A stretch of 9,555 nt of DNA from Bacteroidales bacterium (lineage in GTDB: Bacteria; Bacteroidota; Bacteroidia; Bacteroidales; VadinHA17): assembly GCA_025455505.1 (NCBI GenBank), contig JALOMK010000052.1, positions 1-9,555 on the forward strand, written 5' to 3'. The notes under the pieces are model-generated. The model was not told where the DNA came from. It did no database searches and saw only the letters and a program-made list of their open reading frames with translations. A program made the translations under genes and the position numbers. Positions 1 to 7,460 of the stretch are shown piece after piece (the first letter of the stretch is position 1; the number at the start of each line of letters is the position of its first letter).

Positions 1-3000
1 AAGGTACCTTGCTTTCAGCTTGTCATAGAAGAGCCATCCGTTGGCAGTCACAACCGGTACATCGGTCCATGATCTCTGTTCCGAGAGGAAGGCCGGGTAT
101 ATATATATTGAGTCATTCTTCATAAAGGCACCTGTGACAATCACGTTGTCGTTCTGGTCACGGGCCTTTTCAGGAACGGGAAGCATTATGTTCTTCGGGT
201 CGACAGGCGCTTTGAATTTCAGGGAGTAGCTCTTTACAGTGCTGCAGTTGTGCGATATTCCCGCTATGCCTGAGAATGTAAGATTGTCGGCCCTGGCTGA
301 CAGTATGACGTCGCCGGAGAAGGAGAATGCCGGGCTTAGCATGAAATTCTGGCTTGGCATCACTGTTCCCCTGGCAGTTGTTGTCAGAGTATCTACTCCT
401 ATCTGGGTCAGCGTTATCTGCTGAGGTTCCCTTTCTTCAGCCAGATAATCGTAAATGCCGCTGCCTGTATAGCGTTTAGTTGATTCTATGTCAACTTTGG
501 CCGACCTTATTATGTGCCTGTTGTTGACTGCAATAAGTGCATTCTGCAGCTGCTGGATCCTGGCCCTCCTTGTTATCGTCATACTTCCGCTGTCGGGCTG
601 AATCAGAGCATCGGCAACTTTTATGTAGTTGATATTGTCAGCCTTTATATATTCCTGGTCGAGATGGTAGGTCCCCTTCCATGAGGAGAATGCAAGCGTG
701 TCTCTGACGCTGTTTGTAGCAAAAAATGTCGGTTTGTCGAGGTACCTGTGATCTAGTTTCAGGAGCTCGCCAGGCGGCAGCAGGGGAGTGTTCGACTTTC
801 CCTTCTGTTCCATGCTCAGTATCCGCTGCGTCATGTCATACGAAAAGTCAGTCATTGTGCAGTAATACTGAATTTCGGGGAACTTGACAAAGGAGGAATC
901 CGTGTTCAGATGGAAGGTAGTAAGCTTCGTATCGAAATTTATATTTGTGTTTGCATTCTCCGCAATGAAGGAATAGCCGTCGGTTGTCGCAGACTTCAGG
1001 TTGTAATCTGCCGTGTCTGCCTTTACCTCGATGGAGGAGAAGCTGAAGAGGTCTGATGTGATCCTCGAATCAGTCATGTTAATAACTCCCGATCCCATCA
1101 TGACTTCAGGTGTCAGGTTAATAAGCCCGTCAAGGGTGGTCCCGTTCCTGAACATATTAAAGCTTTTTCCTTTGGCATTTGTGGCAAGCCATTCATCGCT
1201 TCTTGTCATCCACCTGATGCTGGCGGCTTCGCTTTCTACAACAGGGTATTTTCCTGTTGTGTCATTTGCCGTTACAAATGTTATGGATTTTGTCAGCATT
1301 GAGTCAGGGAACAGCTTGTACTCAGCAGCCATTGTGGTTGATGTGAGATGGGTCATCTTTCCGCCGCCAATAAGGCCTTTGTTGCTCATCCTCAGGGTGT
1401 CGAAGAGTATTGCCCGCCCCTCGTAGATCTCAATTCCTTCCTTTGGGACCACCATGTTGAAACCGAGAGAATAGTCGTCGCGGATTTCAAGATTCTGTCG
1501 CATGGGCTTCAGGATGTTGCCGCCCATGAAGTCGCCGGGCAGACTCATGTCGGCGGAGGAATAATGATCTATGTTCTCATATATGAAAGGGTCAACCCTG
1601 AAATAGAATTCCTCAGGTTTGTAGATACCTTCGAGACCAGGTATCCTGTCATAAAAAATATATGAGTATGTCTTGGCATTTATGATAGGGTACTGCTTGA
1701 GGCTCTTTAAGCCTGACTTATTATCGGGTGCATCTATGTACAGTTCGGCTGAGCCAAGCTGAATCAGGCTTGCAATGTCCATTATTTCGAGGTTGCCGTA
1801 CATGTCCCTCGTTTCGGTTTCAACAGAGATCTTGAGTGAATCGATCTTTTTAAGGTCTATTGTAAAAGTATTGTAATCGAAAGTGAATTCGTTCCCGAAA
1901 GCCTTGAAGAGCCCGCAGTCAACAGTCCCGTTGAACTCAATCTTCCGGTTCTTCTTTAATATTATCTGCTTGCTCGCAGGGTATATAGCAACCTTCTGTG
2001 AGTCGCTCAGGAAGACTTCCTTGACTCCGTTAACCGCAAGGTCGTAATTGTTGAGGTTCAGGATGGCGTTGTCCTCGGGCGCTGATGTTTCGCTGAGGAT
2101 GCTCATGACGTCGTAGTCTATCTTCTTCGAATATGCCGCCAGGTAATCTTTGGTTTTCTGCTTTATGGTGACTTCATCAGTCGACCTGTCGTAGAATATG
2201 AAACCTTTGTTTGCCATGTCTATGCACAGGCCCGTAACCGCTTCCCTGGTACGGTTCATCCAGTTTGCGAATTCCGTCACGGGAAAGGTTTCGGAATAAT
2301 AATACTCCGAGAATTTGATAAGGCGATTCAGGGGGTGGTAGTCGTCAATGCCCATCAGCCTCATGAACCCGAATGTGTTGAAGTAAGAAGTGGATTCGAA
2401 CAGCGCCTGGCCCATTGCAGCTCCTCTAGGTCTCGACATTATGATAAGCGATTCGTTCATCTTCCATGTGAGGTACTCGAAATACATGTCGAGGCTGTGA
2501 TAGGAGTTGTACCAGGGGCTTTTTGATATGGGGTTGCTTGTACGGAAAAGGTTAACCTCCCTTGTTTCGGGGAAAAAGGAGAAACCCAGGTTCGAATGGA
2601 AGATTGAGTCCTTGTCGAGATAAAGAGTCACTGATGTTTCCTGGCTGTTCAATCCTGTTTTTGATATGAGGAAGTCTGCTGCCTTAATCCTGATGTAGAG
2701 AGTATCGTTCCTGAAGAGCGAGATCATGGCAGGGGCGTTGCTTTCACCCTTGCCTTTGGTATTTGCTCCTTCGAAGGAAAGGCCTCCTTCGTAGTTCACC
2801 GATTCGAAAATATTCGTGATCCTGAATTTTTTGGCGTAGGTCTCGAACTTAGGGTAAAGTGCCTTTTCCTTGTTTGTGACGCTAACGGCCTGGTCGCTCA
2901 GCTTGCCGTACACCATTTCACTGAAATACTTTGGATTATGCATCCTTGCTGAATCGACAGAGAAGCTTGTCCTGTTTGTGAATATTGTGTAATCATCCAT

Positions 3001-3684
3001 ATCGGCATACACCTCGGTGGCAGGGTATCCTGCCTTCTCCCAGGTTACAAGACCCCCGCTGCCCCTGAACATGAGCAGGTGAGGGTAGTACTTCCCGGAT
3101 ACTTTTTTGATCTCGGTGCTGTCGCGGTTCGATCTGCAAAAAAGTGTTGCATTTGTTACAGCCACGTGGAAGGAAGTGTCGTAAACGAAACGGAGATCAC
3201 TGTCCCTGGCAATCCACTTTGTGTTTCCCGATTCGTAAAGGCTGTTGCTGCTGAGTATAGAGGCGCTGTTCCGAAGGTAATAGGCAATTTTCTCGTTCTC
3301 AATCAGCTTGTCCGCCGCTAATTTCCAAAGGCCTTTCAGCCAGTTGTTAAGGTCATTCTCACTTCTTCCCTTGTCTATGAAAAGGTTAAGGTTCCTGATG
3401 AGGTCATAAAAATGAGGGACAGCTCTCATTATCCTCACTGACATCTGTCCCGAAACAGCCATTATTCTTGTTTTTGCCTCTTCTCCGAATGCTGTGCTGT
3501 CCCATCTTGAGACAAGGAGAGCCAGGTCGTTTTTCTGCTCTGGCTTCAGGTTAGGGCCCATGAATGAAGTGAGTTCCTGCGGGTATTTTTCGATGTCTCC
3601 CGAAAAAACTGACTTTCCCTGCCCCCTGCCGGTGGCAGTAGACAGCAAAAGAAGACAGAGGAGCAGAAACCACGCTTTATTCAT
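1..3684 (-). CDS. Very large secreted protein of unknown function (3' end beyond window)
   Basis: I do not recognise a named family. Reading leftward from the ATG at 3684, the frame stays open for 1228 codons to the window edge, so the C-terminus is missing. Residues 1 to about 20 (MNKAWFLLLCLLLLSTATG) form a signal peptide. Cys10 lies inside the hydrophobic core and is not a lipobox, so the product should be periplasmic or exported. Residues 50-140 look helical. Most of 150-440 and 540-1228 is beta-rich, with alternating polar and hydrophobic residues and recurring aromatic-Asp turns, which suggests a stacked beta-sheet, beta-helix or OstA/LptA-like fold (inference). Residues 448-515 look helical with a wing-like hairpin. 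The start lies 17 nt after the tpiA stop, with no clear Shine-Dalgarno sequence, so it is probably the last or a late gene of the tmk-tpiA operon. The reading frame is certain; the function is unknown. Confidence 0.9.
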   Translation of the reverse strand, partial: MNKAWFLLLCLLLLSTATGRGQGKSVFSGDIEKYPQELTSFMGPNLKPEQKNDLALLVSRWDSTAFGEEAKTRIMAVSGQMSVRIMRAVPHFYDLIRNLNLFIDKGRSENDLNNWLKGLWKLAADKLIENEKIAYYLRNSASILSSNSLYESGNTKWIARDSDLRFVYDTSFHVAVTNATLFCRSNRDSTEIKKVSGKYYPHLLMFRGSGGLVTWEKAGYPATEVYADMDDYTIFTNRTSFSVDSARMHNPKYFSEMVYGKLSDQAVSVTNKEKALYPKFETYAKKFRITNIFESVNYEGGLSFEGANTKGKGESNAPAMISLFRNDTLYIRIKAADFLISKTGLNSQETSVTLYLDKDSIFHSNLGFSFFPETREVNLFRTSNPISKSPWYNSYHSLDMYFEYLTWKMNESLIIMSRPRGAAMGQALFESTSYFNTFGFMRLMGIDDYHPLNRLIKFSEYYYSETFPVTEFANWMNRTREAVTGLCIDMANKGFIFYDRSTDEVTIKQKTKDYLAAYSKKIDYDVMSILSETSAPEDNAILNLNNYDLAVNGVKEVFLSDSQKVAIYPASKQIILKKNRKIEFNGTVDCGLFKAFGNEFTFDYNTFTIDLKKIDSLKISVETETRDMYGNLEIMDIASLIQLGSAELYIDAPDNKSGLKSLKQYPIINAKTYSYIFYDRIPGLEGIYKPEEFYFRVDPFIYENIDHYSSADMSLPGDFMGGNILKPMRQNLEIRDDYSLGFNMVVPKEGIEIYEGRAILFDTLRMSNKGLIGGGKMTHLTSTTMAAEYKLFPDSMLTKSITFVTANDTTGKYPVVESEAASIRWMTRSDEWLATNAKGKSFNMFRNGTTLDGLINLTPEVMMGSGVINMTDSRITSDLFSFSSIEVKADTADYNLKSATTDGYSFIAENANTNINFDTKLTTFHLNTDSSFVKFPEIQYYCTMTDFSYDMTQRILSMEQKGKSNTPLLPPGELLKLDHRYLDKPTFFATNSVRDTLAFSSWKGTYHLDQEYIKADNINYIKVADALIQPDSGSMTITRRARIQQLQNALIAVNNRHIIRSAKVDIESTKRYTGSGIYDYLAEEREPQQITLTQIGVDTLTTTARGTVMPSQNFMLSPAFSFSGDVILSARADNLTFSGIAGISHNCSTVKSYSLKFKAPVDPKNIMLPVPEKARDQNDNVIVTGAFMKNDSIYIYPAFLSEQRSWTDVPVVTANGWLFYDKLKARYL

Positions 3685-3701
3685 TGAGCCCGGTTTACCG
3701 A

Positions 3702-4463
3702 TTAAAGTGCTGCTTCAACAATAGCTACGAAATCTTCCTTTTTGAGTGCAGCTCCGCCGATGAGGCCGCCGTCAACATCGGGTTTCGAGAATATTTCGGC
3801 AGCATTCGAAGGTTTGCAGCTTCCTCCATAGAGGATAGGCATCCTGTCGGCGCTTTCCTTTCCATATTTTTCCCTTATGAGGTCACGGATGAACTTATGC
3901 ATTTCCTGGGCCTGTTCAGGGCTTGCGGTAAGCCCTGTGCCGATGGCCCATACCGGCTCATATGCAATGACCACTGAATCGAGTTCGCCGGGCTGCAATG
4001 TGAAAAGGCCTTCTTCAAGCTGGCGCCTTACGACGACGAAATGAGTGTTGTTCTCCCTTTCTTCCTTTACCTCTCCGCAGCAGAAAATAACTTTCAGTCC
4101 TGTGTTTATCGCCAGCGCTGTCTTCTTGTTGAGAAGCCTGTCATCCTCCTTGTAATAAGTTCTTCTTTCCGAATGGCCTATTATTACATACTGGGCGCCT
4201 GTGCTTTTTATCATCCAGGGCGATACCTCCCCTGTAAAGGCTCCTGATGCCTCGGAGGCACAGTTCTGTGCTCCCAGCGATACTTTCCCTTTTTTCAGTA
4301 CTGCTGCAGCACCCGCGAGGTGAATGTAAGGAGTGCAGATCACGACTTCAGCCTTTGCGGGAGGATTTTCTGTAAAATGCTTATGCAGTGTTTCAGCGAA
4401 TTTCAGTCCTTCATTGAGGTCCATGTTCATTTTCCAGTTTCCGGCTACGATTTTCTTTCTCAT
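3702..4463 (-). CDS. tpiA: Triosephosphate isomerase
   Basis: This cytoplasmic TIM-barrel enzyme interconverts dihydroxyacetone phosphate and glyceraldehyde 3-phosphate in glycolysis and gluconeogenesis. At 253 aa it has normal family length and every catalytic element is visible. These are GNWKMN at residues 8-13 (substrate-binding Asn9 and Lys11), IIGHSERR at 94-101 with the electrophile His97, and YEPVWAIGTG at 168-177 with catalytic Glu169 and the start of the mobile loop 6. The phosphate-binding YGGS (212-215) and GLIGGA (233-238) are also present. The start is an ATG preceded by an A/T-rich stretch, as is common in Bacteroidota. The gene follows the DoxX-like gene after 83 nt and precedes the giant secreted protein by 17 nt. 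From memory, tpiA beside a BT_3928-type gene is a conserved Bacteroidales arrangement. The identification is secure. Confidence 0.98.
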   Translation of the reverse strand: MRKKIVAGNWKMNMDLNEGLKFAETLHKHFTENPPAKAEVVICTPYIHLAGAAAVLKKGKVSLGAQNCASEASGAFTGEVSPWMIKSTGAQYVIIGHSERRTYYKEDDRLLNKKTALAINTGLKVIFCCGEVKEERENNTHFVVVRRQLEEGLFTLQPGELDSVVIAYEPVWAIGTGLTASPEQAQEMHKFIRDLIREKYGKESADRMPILYGGSCKPSNAAEIFSKPDVDGGLIGGAALKKEDFVAIVEAAL

Positions 4464-4532
4464 CTTTAAAATGTTTGGTTTATTACTTTTTTGTATGTAA
4501 GCATTTAGTTTTCTGGTGTTTTATCTGCATCG

Positions 4533-4542
4533 GAGCTAGCTC
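4533..4542. repeat. 10-bp perfect palindrome in the tpiA upstream gap
   Basis: GAGCTAGCTC is a perfect palindrome in the 83-nt gap between the DoxX-like gene and tpiA (4464-4546), just after the stop codon of the former. The same minus-strand stretch can also pair AGCTA with TAGCT across a 9-nt loop. No T-run follows on the minus strand, so an intrinsic terminator is unlikely. No TAnnTTTG promoter box is visible in the gap on the minus strand. It could be a protein-binding site, an mRNA-processing element or chance. Confidence 0.4.
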
Positions 4543-4546
4543 ACAG

Positions 4547-5671
4547 TTAGCTGTTAAATGCTGTCAATCTCCTCATTATTCCTTCAAGTTTATCGATGCC
4601 GGGCAGGCTTGCCCAGGACCATTTGCCCACAATAGTTCCGTTGTGAATGAGCAGGTAGCCGGGGTTTGACCTTACAATTGTTTTCAACGTGATTTCATCA
4701 GCCGAACAAATTACGAGGTCAGAGGGGTAAGAACCGGTCATTTCCCTGTTCGATGCGCTCACCACGTAAAAGTCGATTCCTGCTTTACGGCTGGCAAGAC
4801 CTGTTACAAAGCCTTTCTGAAGCCTTTCAGGATCTGCTTTTTCAAGCCTGGTTGAAATCATGAGCAGGGTGAAGCCTTGGTTCGCGAGAATGCCGGATGT
4901 GATATCGTTACCCCCTGGATCTGTTATTGCAAAATCGTGAATCGGAGGCACGTAGCCTTTCTTTACCAGTATTGATTTCGCGTCGACGAAGACCCATGTA
5001 CTGTCGTCAGCAGGGTAGTTTTCAAGCGTGAACTCCTTCTGAACCCCGTCCTTCTGGTAGATGAATGTTGTATTGTATTCATCAACAGGCGCTCCATCGG
5101 GAATTACCATTTTATCGGCAATAACTGTTCCCTTTTTGTAGGGCAGGAAGTCTATCATGGGAAGGTAACGCAGGTTATAAGCAGAAAAAAGCACAAGCGC
5201 CGTTCCGGCAGCCAGGAGTGCCAGGATACCGCTTCTTCTGCCTGTGTATTCGTTATATGCTTTTCTCCGGGCAAACAGGAAGAGTGCAAATGCAAGTATA
5301 ATGACGTTTTTGCCGAATGTCTGCCAGTTTGTAAGGTGCACGGCATCGCCGAAGCAGCCGCAGTCCGATACGGGGTTGGTGAGTGCAAGAACAAGTGTAA
5401 GAGGTGTGAACACTGCCATCATCAGTATCACTGCCCATATTCCTGTGCGGAGCCTGATTCCGGCCAGCACCGAAACCCCGGCGACAAACTCGGCAGTGCA
5501 GAGAAGTATTGCAAGGGGAAGTGCAGCCAGCTCGAGAAAACCAAGGTTAAATGCAGAAAAGTAATCATCGAATTTATATGCCGAACCGAGCGGATCAACG
5601 GCTTTTACAAAACCGGAGAAGATAAATACAAGACCGACTACAACACGTGAAATTCTTTCAGCAATTCTCAT
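4547..5671 (-). CDS. DoxX/MauE-like membrane protein with thioredoxin-like C-terminal domain (BT_3928 type)
   Basis: This is an inner-membrane protein of about 374 aa. Predicted transmembrane segments lie near residues 9-25, 45-68, 76-98, 119-135 and 147-164. The N-terminal signature (GLVFIFSGFVKAVDPLGSAY) is typical of DoxX/MauE-like proteins. DCGCFG at 103-108 carries a Cys104-x-Cys106 pair in the loop after the third helix. Residues 243-368 resemble a peroxiredoxin/TlpA-type thioredoxin fold, with strands LLMIST and FYVVSAS and a later YLLIHNGTIVG segment. The usual CxxC is absent, so this domain may not be catalytic. The ATG at 5671 was chosen; a GTG two codons upstream (5677) is the alternative. 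The gene follows tmk by 24 nt and precedes tpiA. Members of this family are known in Bacteroidales but their function is not established. A role in envelope thiol redox or electron transfer is only inferred from the fold and the CxC pair. Confidence 0.88.
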   Translation of the reverse strand: MRIAERISRVVVGLVFIFSGFVKAVDPLGSAYKFDDYFSAFNLGFLELAALPLAILLCTAEFVAGVSVLAGIRLRTGIWAVILMMAVFTPLTLVLALTNPVSDCGCFGDAVHLTNWQTFGKNVIILAFALFLFARRKAYNEYTGRRSGILALLAAGTALVLFSAYNLRYLPMIDFLPYKKGTVIADKMVIPDGAPVDEYNTTFIYQKDGVQKEFTLENYPADDSTWVFVDAKSILVKKGYVPPIHDFAITDPGGNDITSGILANQGFTLLMISTRLEKADPERLQKGFVTGLASRKAGIDFYVVSASNREMTGSYPSDLVICSADEITLKTIVRSNPGYLLIHNGTIVGKWSWASLPGIDKLEGIMRRLTAFNS

Positions 5672-5695
5672 AAGCACATTTCTTCATTGTAATCA

Positions 5696-6382
5696 TCATA
5701 TGATATTCCTTTCCTTCAGGAGGTCTGTTATTTTTCCAGCTATACGGCCGGGCGGCAGCATCTGCCCCTCGCTGTCGCTGCAGTCGACAACTGCAAGTCT
5801 CCTGTCGCCCTGTGCTACTTTCAGGTAGACATCCCTTACTTTTTTCTGGAAGTTCAGGCTGTCCTCATGTATGTCCCTGCTGCCGTTGAGGTAGGTCCTG
5901 TCGTCGCCGCTCCTGTCAGATGTGAGTTTGCGTTCAGTGAACAGGAAGGGAACATCGAGGAAAATGTTAAGGTCGGGTTCCGGGATGGCGAAGTGGGTAA
6001 ATTCAAGCGACATTATCCACCTGCGAAGTTCATTCTGCCCGGTCTCGCTTTCAAGCTTGGCACACTGGTAGGCAATATTCGAATAAGCGTACCTGTCGAG
6101 CAGTACTGTCTTCCCTTCCCTGAGCCAGCCGCCTATTATACTTGCGGCATCCTTCCTGTCGCCGGCATAGAGCATTGCCACAAGGTATGGATCCACCTCG
6201 CCGAGCGATCCGAACTCTCCCCTTAGAAACCTTGCAATGAGTTCTCCGAAATAGGGTGCATCGGTCCTGGGGAAATGAAGGAATTCGCATTTATGGCCTT
6301 TCCCTTCAAGATATTCCGAAAGCAGGCCTATCTGTGTCGATTTTCCTGCGCCGTCAACCCCCTCGATAACTATCAGTCTCAT
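5696..6382 (-). CDS. tmk: dTMP kinase (thymidylate kinase)
   Basis: The enzyme phosphorylates dTMP to dTDP with ATP in the cytoplasm, an essential step in dTTP supply. The 228-aa product has the P-loop GVDGAGKST (8-16), FPR at 37-39 (dTMP-binding Arg), AGDR at 73-76, and the DRY motif in LDRYAYSNIAYQ (95-106). A LID region at about 151-173 is rich in Arg and Asp. It is slightly longer than the roughly 210-aa E. coli enzyme, and the extra residues are in the LID and C-terminal part. The P-loop has no Arg of the human type, so LID arginines probably assist catalysis (inference). The gene starts at an ATG 22 nt downstream of a good Bacteroidetes -7 box and ends in tandem TGA TGA stops. It is the first gene of the leftward operon and is divergent from folP. 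A different nucleoside monophosphate kinase is possible but less likely given FPR and DRY. Confidence 0.93.
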   Translation of the reverse strand: MRLIVIEGVDGAGKSTQIGLLSEYLEGKGHKCEFLHFPRTDAPYFGELIARFLRGEFGSLGEVDPYLVAMLYAGDRKDAASIIGGWLREGKTVLLDRYAYSNIAYQCAKLESETGQNELRRWIMSLEFTHFAIPEPDLNIFLDVPFLFTERKLTSDRSGDDRTYLNGSRDIHEDSLNFQKKVRDVYLKVAQGDRRLAVVDCSDSEGQMLPPGRIAGKITDLLKERNII

Positions 6383-6403
6383 TACTTTTTCAGTTCAGTG
6401 GTG

Positions 6404-6434
6404 CAAATGTAATAACGGTGTATTTAAGAAGAAA
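6404..6434 (-). promoter_or_regulatory. Predicted Bacteroidetes-type promoter for the tmk operon
   Basis: On the minus strand, TACATTTG at 6411-6404 matches the Bacteroidetes -7 consensus TAnnTTTG exactly. A TTTC at 6434-6431, three of four bases of the TTTG -33 element, lies 19 bp upstream, within the usual spacing. Transcription would start near 6399, giving a leader of under 20 nt before the tmk ATG at 6382. Such a short leader without a Shine-Dalgarno sequence fits Bacteroidota. The -7 match is seen directly; promoter activity is inferred. Confidence 0.6.
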
Positions 6435-6526
6435 GTGTGAGTTATTATAGTTATCAAATCCCTGCTGACTTTATTAACCATCGGCGAAAGAGATGACTGA
6501 AATATTCCACGCAAAGCCTATTTTGA

Positions 6527-6534
6527 TTAATTTG
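6527..6534 (+). promoter_or_regulatory. Weak candidate -7 box for folP-cdaA
   Basis: TTAATTTG matches seven of eight bases of TAnnTTTG, differing at the second base, and lies 19 nt upstream of the folP GTG start. No TTTG -33 element is visible at the expected distance. It is the best plus-strand match in the divergent region 6383-6553, where nothing else is recognisable, but the evidence is thin. Confidence 0.3.
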
Positions 6535-6553
6535 GCTGTCTGAAAGCATTACA

Positions 6554-7450
6554 GTGTTTGTGAAACCGCGATATATTAATGTAAGAGGCACGCTGATGGA
6601 CCTGTCGGTTCCAAAGGTAATGGGCATTATAAACGTAACTCCCGATTCGTTCTATGCAGGCAGCAGGTTCAGCGACAGCGCTGAAATAATAGGCGCATCG
6701 CATCGAATGATAAATGAAGGGGCCGACATCCTCGACATAGGAGGGCATTCAACACGCCCGGGTGCGGCGCCAGTTCCAGTGGATGAGGAGATGAAAAGAG
6801 TGTGCGGGGCTGTAAGGCTGATCAGGTCAGAATTTCCCGGTATTGCACTGTCAGTTGACACGTTCCGGGCCTCAGTGGCCGCGGAGGCTGTGAGCAGGTG
6901 CGGTGCCGACATAATAAACGATGTCTCCGGCGGAGAAGCAGACAGGGATATGTTCGCAGTTGCTGCAGACCTCAGAGTTCCCTATATACTGATGCACATG
7001 CAGGGTACACCTCAGACAATGCAGGCAAATCCGCTTTACGACGATGTTGTTGCTGATATCCTGTTTTGGATGTCGTCAAGGATAGAGCGTCTGAAGGAGA
7101 TGGGATTGAATGACATAATCATTGATCCAGGATTTGGTTTCGGGAAAACAATAAAGCAGAATTTTGAGCTCCTCGACAGGCTGGGGGAGTTCTCGGTTGC
7201 AGGCCTTCCGGTTCTGGCCGGCGTTTCGCGTAAGTCGATGATCTGGAAGACTCTCGGTGTGGCCGCTACGGATGCCGGAAACGGGACAACTGCCCTTAAT
7301 ATGGCGGCGCTTTATGGCGGGGCCGACATTCTCCGTGTTCATGACGTGAAGGAAGCCGTGGAGGCAGTGACTCTCTTCGCCGCACTGAAAGGACTTGATT
7401 CAAGCGACAGGTACGGTGAATTGCAACAGCCCCGGAATTTTAATTCATAA
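6554..7450 (+). CDS. folP: Dihydropteroate synthase
   Basis: The enzyme condenses p-aminobenzoate with hydroxymethyl-dihydropterin diphosphate to give dihydropteroate in folate synthesis, and it is the sulfonamide target. The 298-aa product is a complete TIM barrel. It has INVTPDSF (26-33), GGHSTRPGA (63-71, the loop where E. coli has GGESTRPGA), SVDTF (100-104), INDVSGG (121-127) and MHMQGTP (148-153). DPGFGFGKT (191-199), SRKS (225-228) with the conserved Lys, and RVHD (261-264) complete the set. The GTG at 6554 (or GTG at 6560) is preferred over the ATG at 6596. The residues before that ATG, YINVRGTLMDLS, resemble the conserved start of Bacteroidota FolP proteins. Few normal start codons are available upstream before an in-frame stop at 6524. 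cdaA follows after 10 nt, so the two are very likely co-transcribed. The identification is secure; the start is less so. Confidence 0.95.
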   Translation: MFVKPRYINVRGTLMDLSVPKVMGIINVTPDSFYAGSRFSDSAEIIGASHRMINEGADILDIGGHSTRPGAAPVPVDEEMKRVCGAVRLIRSEFPGIALSVDTFRASVAAEAVSRCGADIINDVSGGEADRDMFAVAADLRVPYILMHMQGTPQTMQANPLYDDVVADILFWMSSRIERLKEMGLNDIIIDPGFGFGKTIKQNFELLDRLGEFSVAGLPVLAGVSRKSMIWKTLGVAATDAGNGTTALNMAALYGGADILRVHDVKEAVEAVTLFAALKGLDSSDRYGELQQPRNFNS

Positions 7451-7460
7451 ACTGATGTGA

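Noticed and set aside
97..111. Alternating TA run that could be a microsatellite or promoter-like element.
   Set aside because: It lies inside the giant gene and simply encodes the alternating Ile-Tyr stretch at residues 1193-1196.
1013..1426. Plus-strand open frame of 137 codons opposite the giant gene.
   Set aside because: It is antisense to a continuous, well-behaved frame, has no recognisable protein features and is a typical shadow frame.
2767..2778. 12-bp perfect palindrome TCCTTCGAAGGA.
   Set aside because: It is inside the coding frame (Ser-Phe-Glu-Gly) and has no partner sites or regulatory context; chance is the simplest reading.
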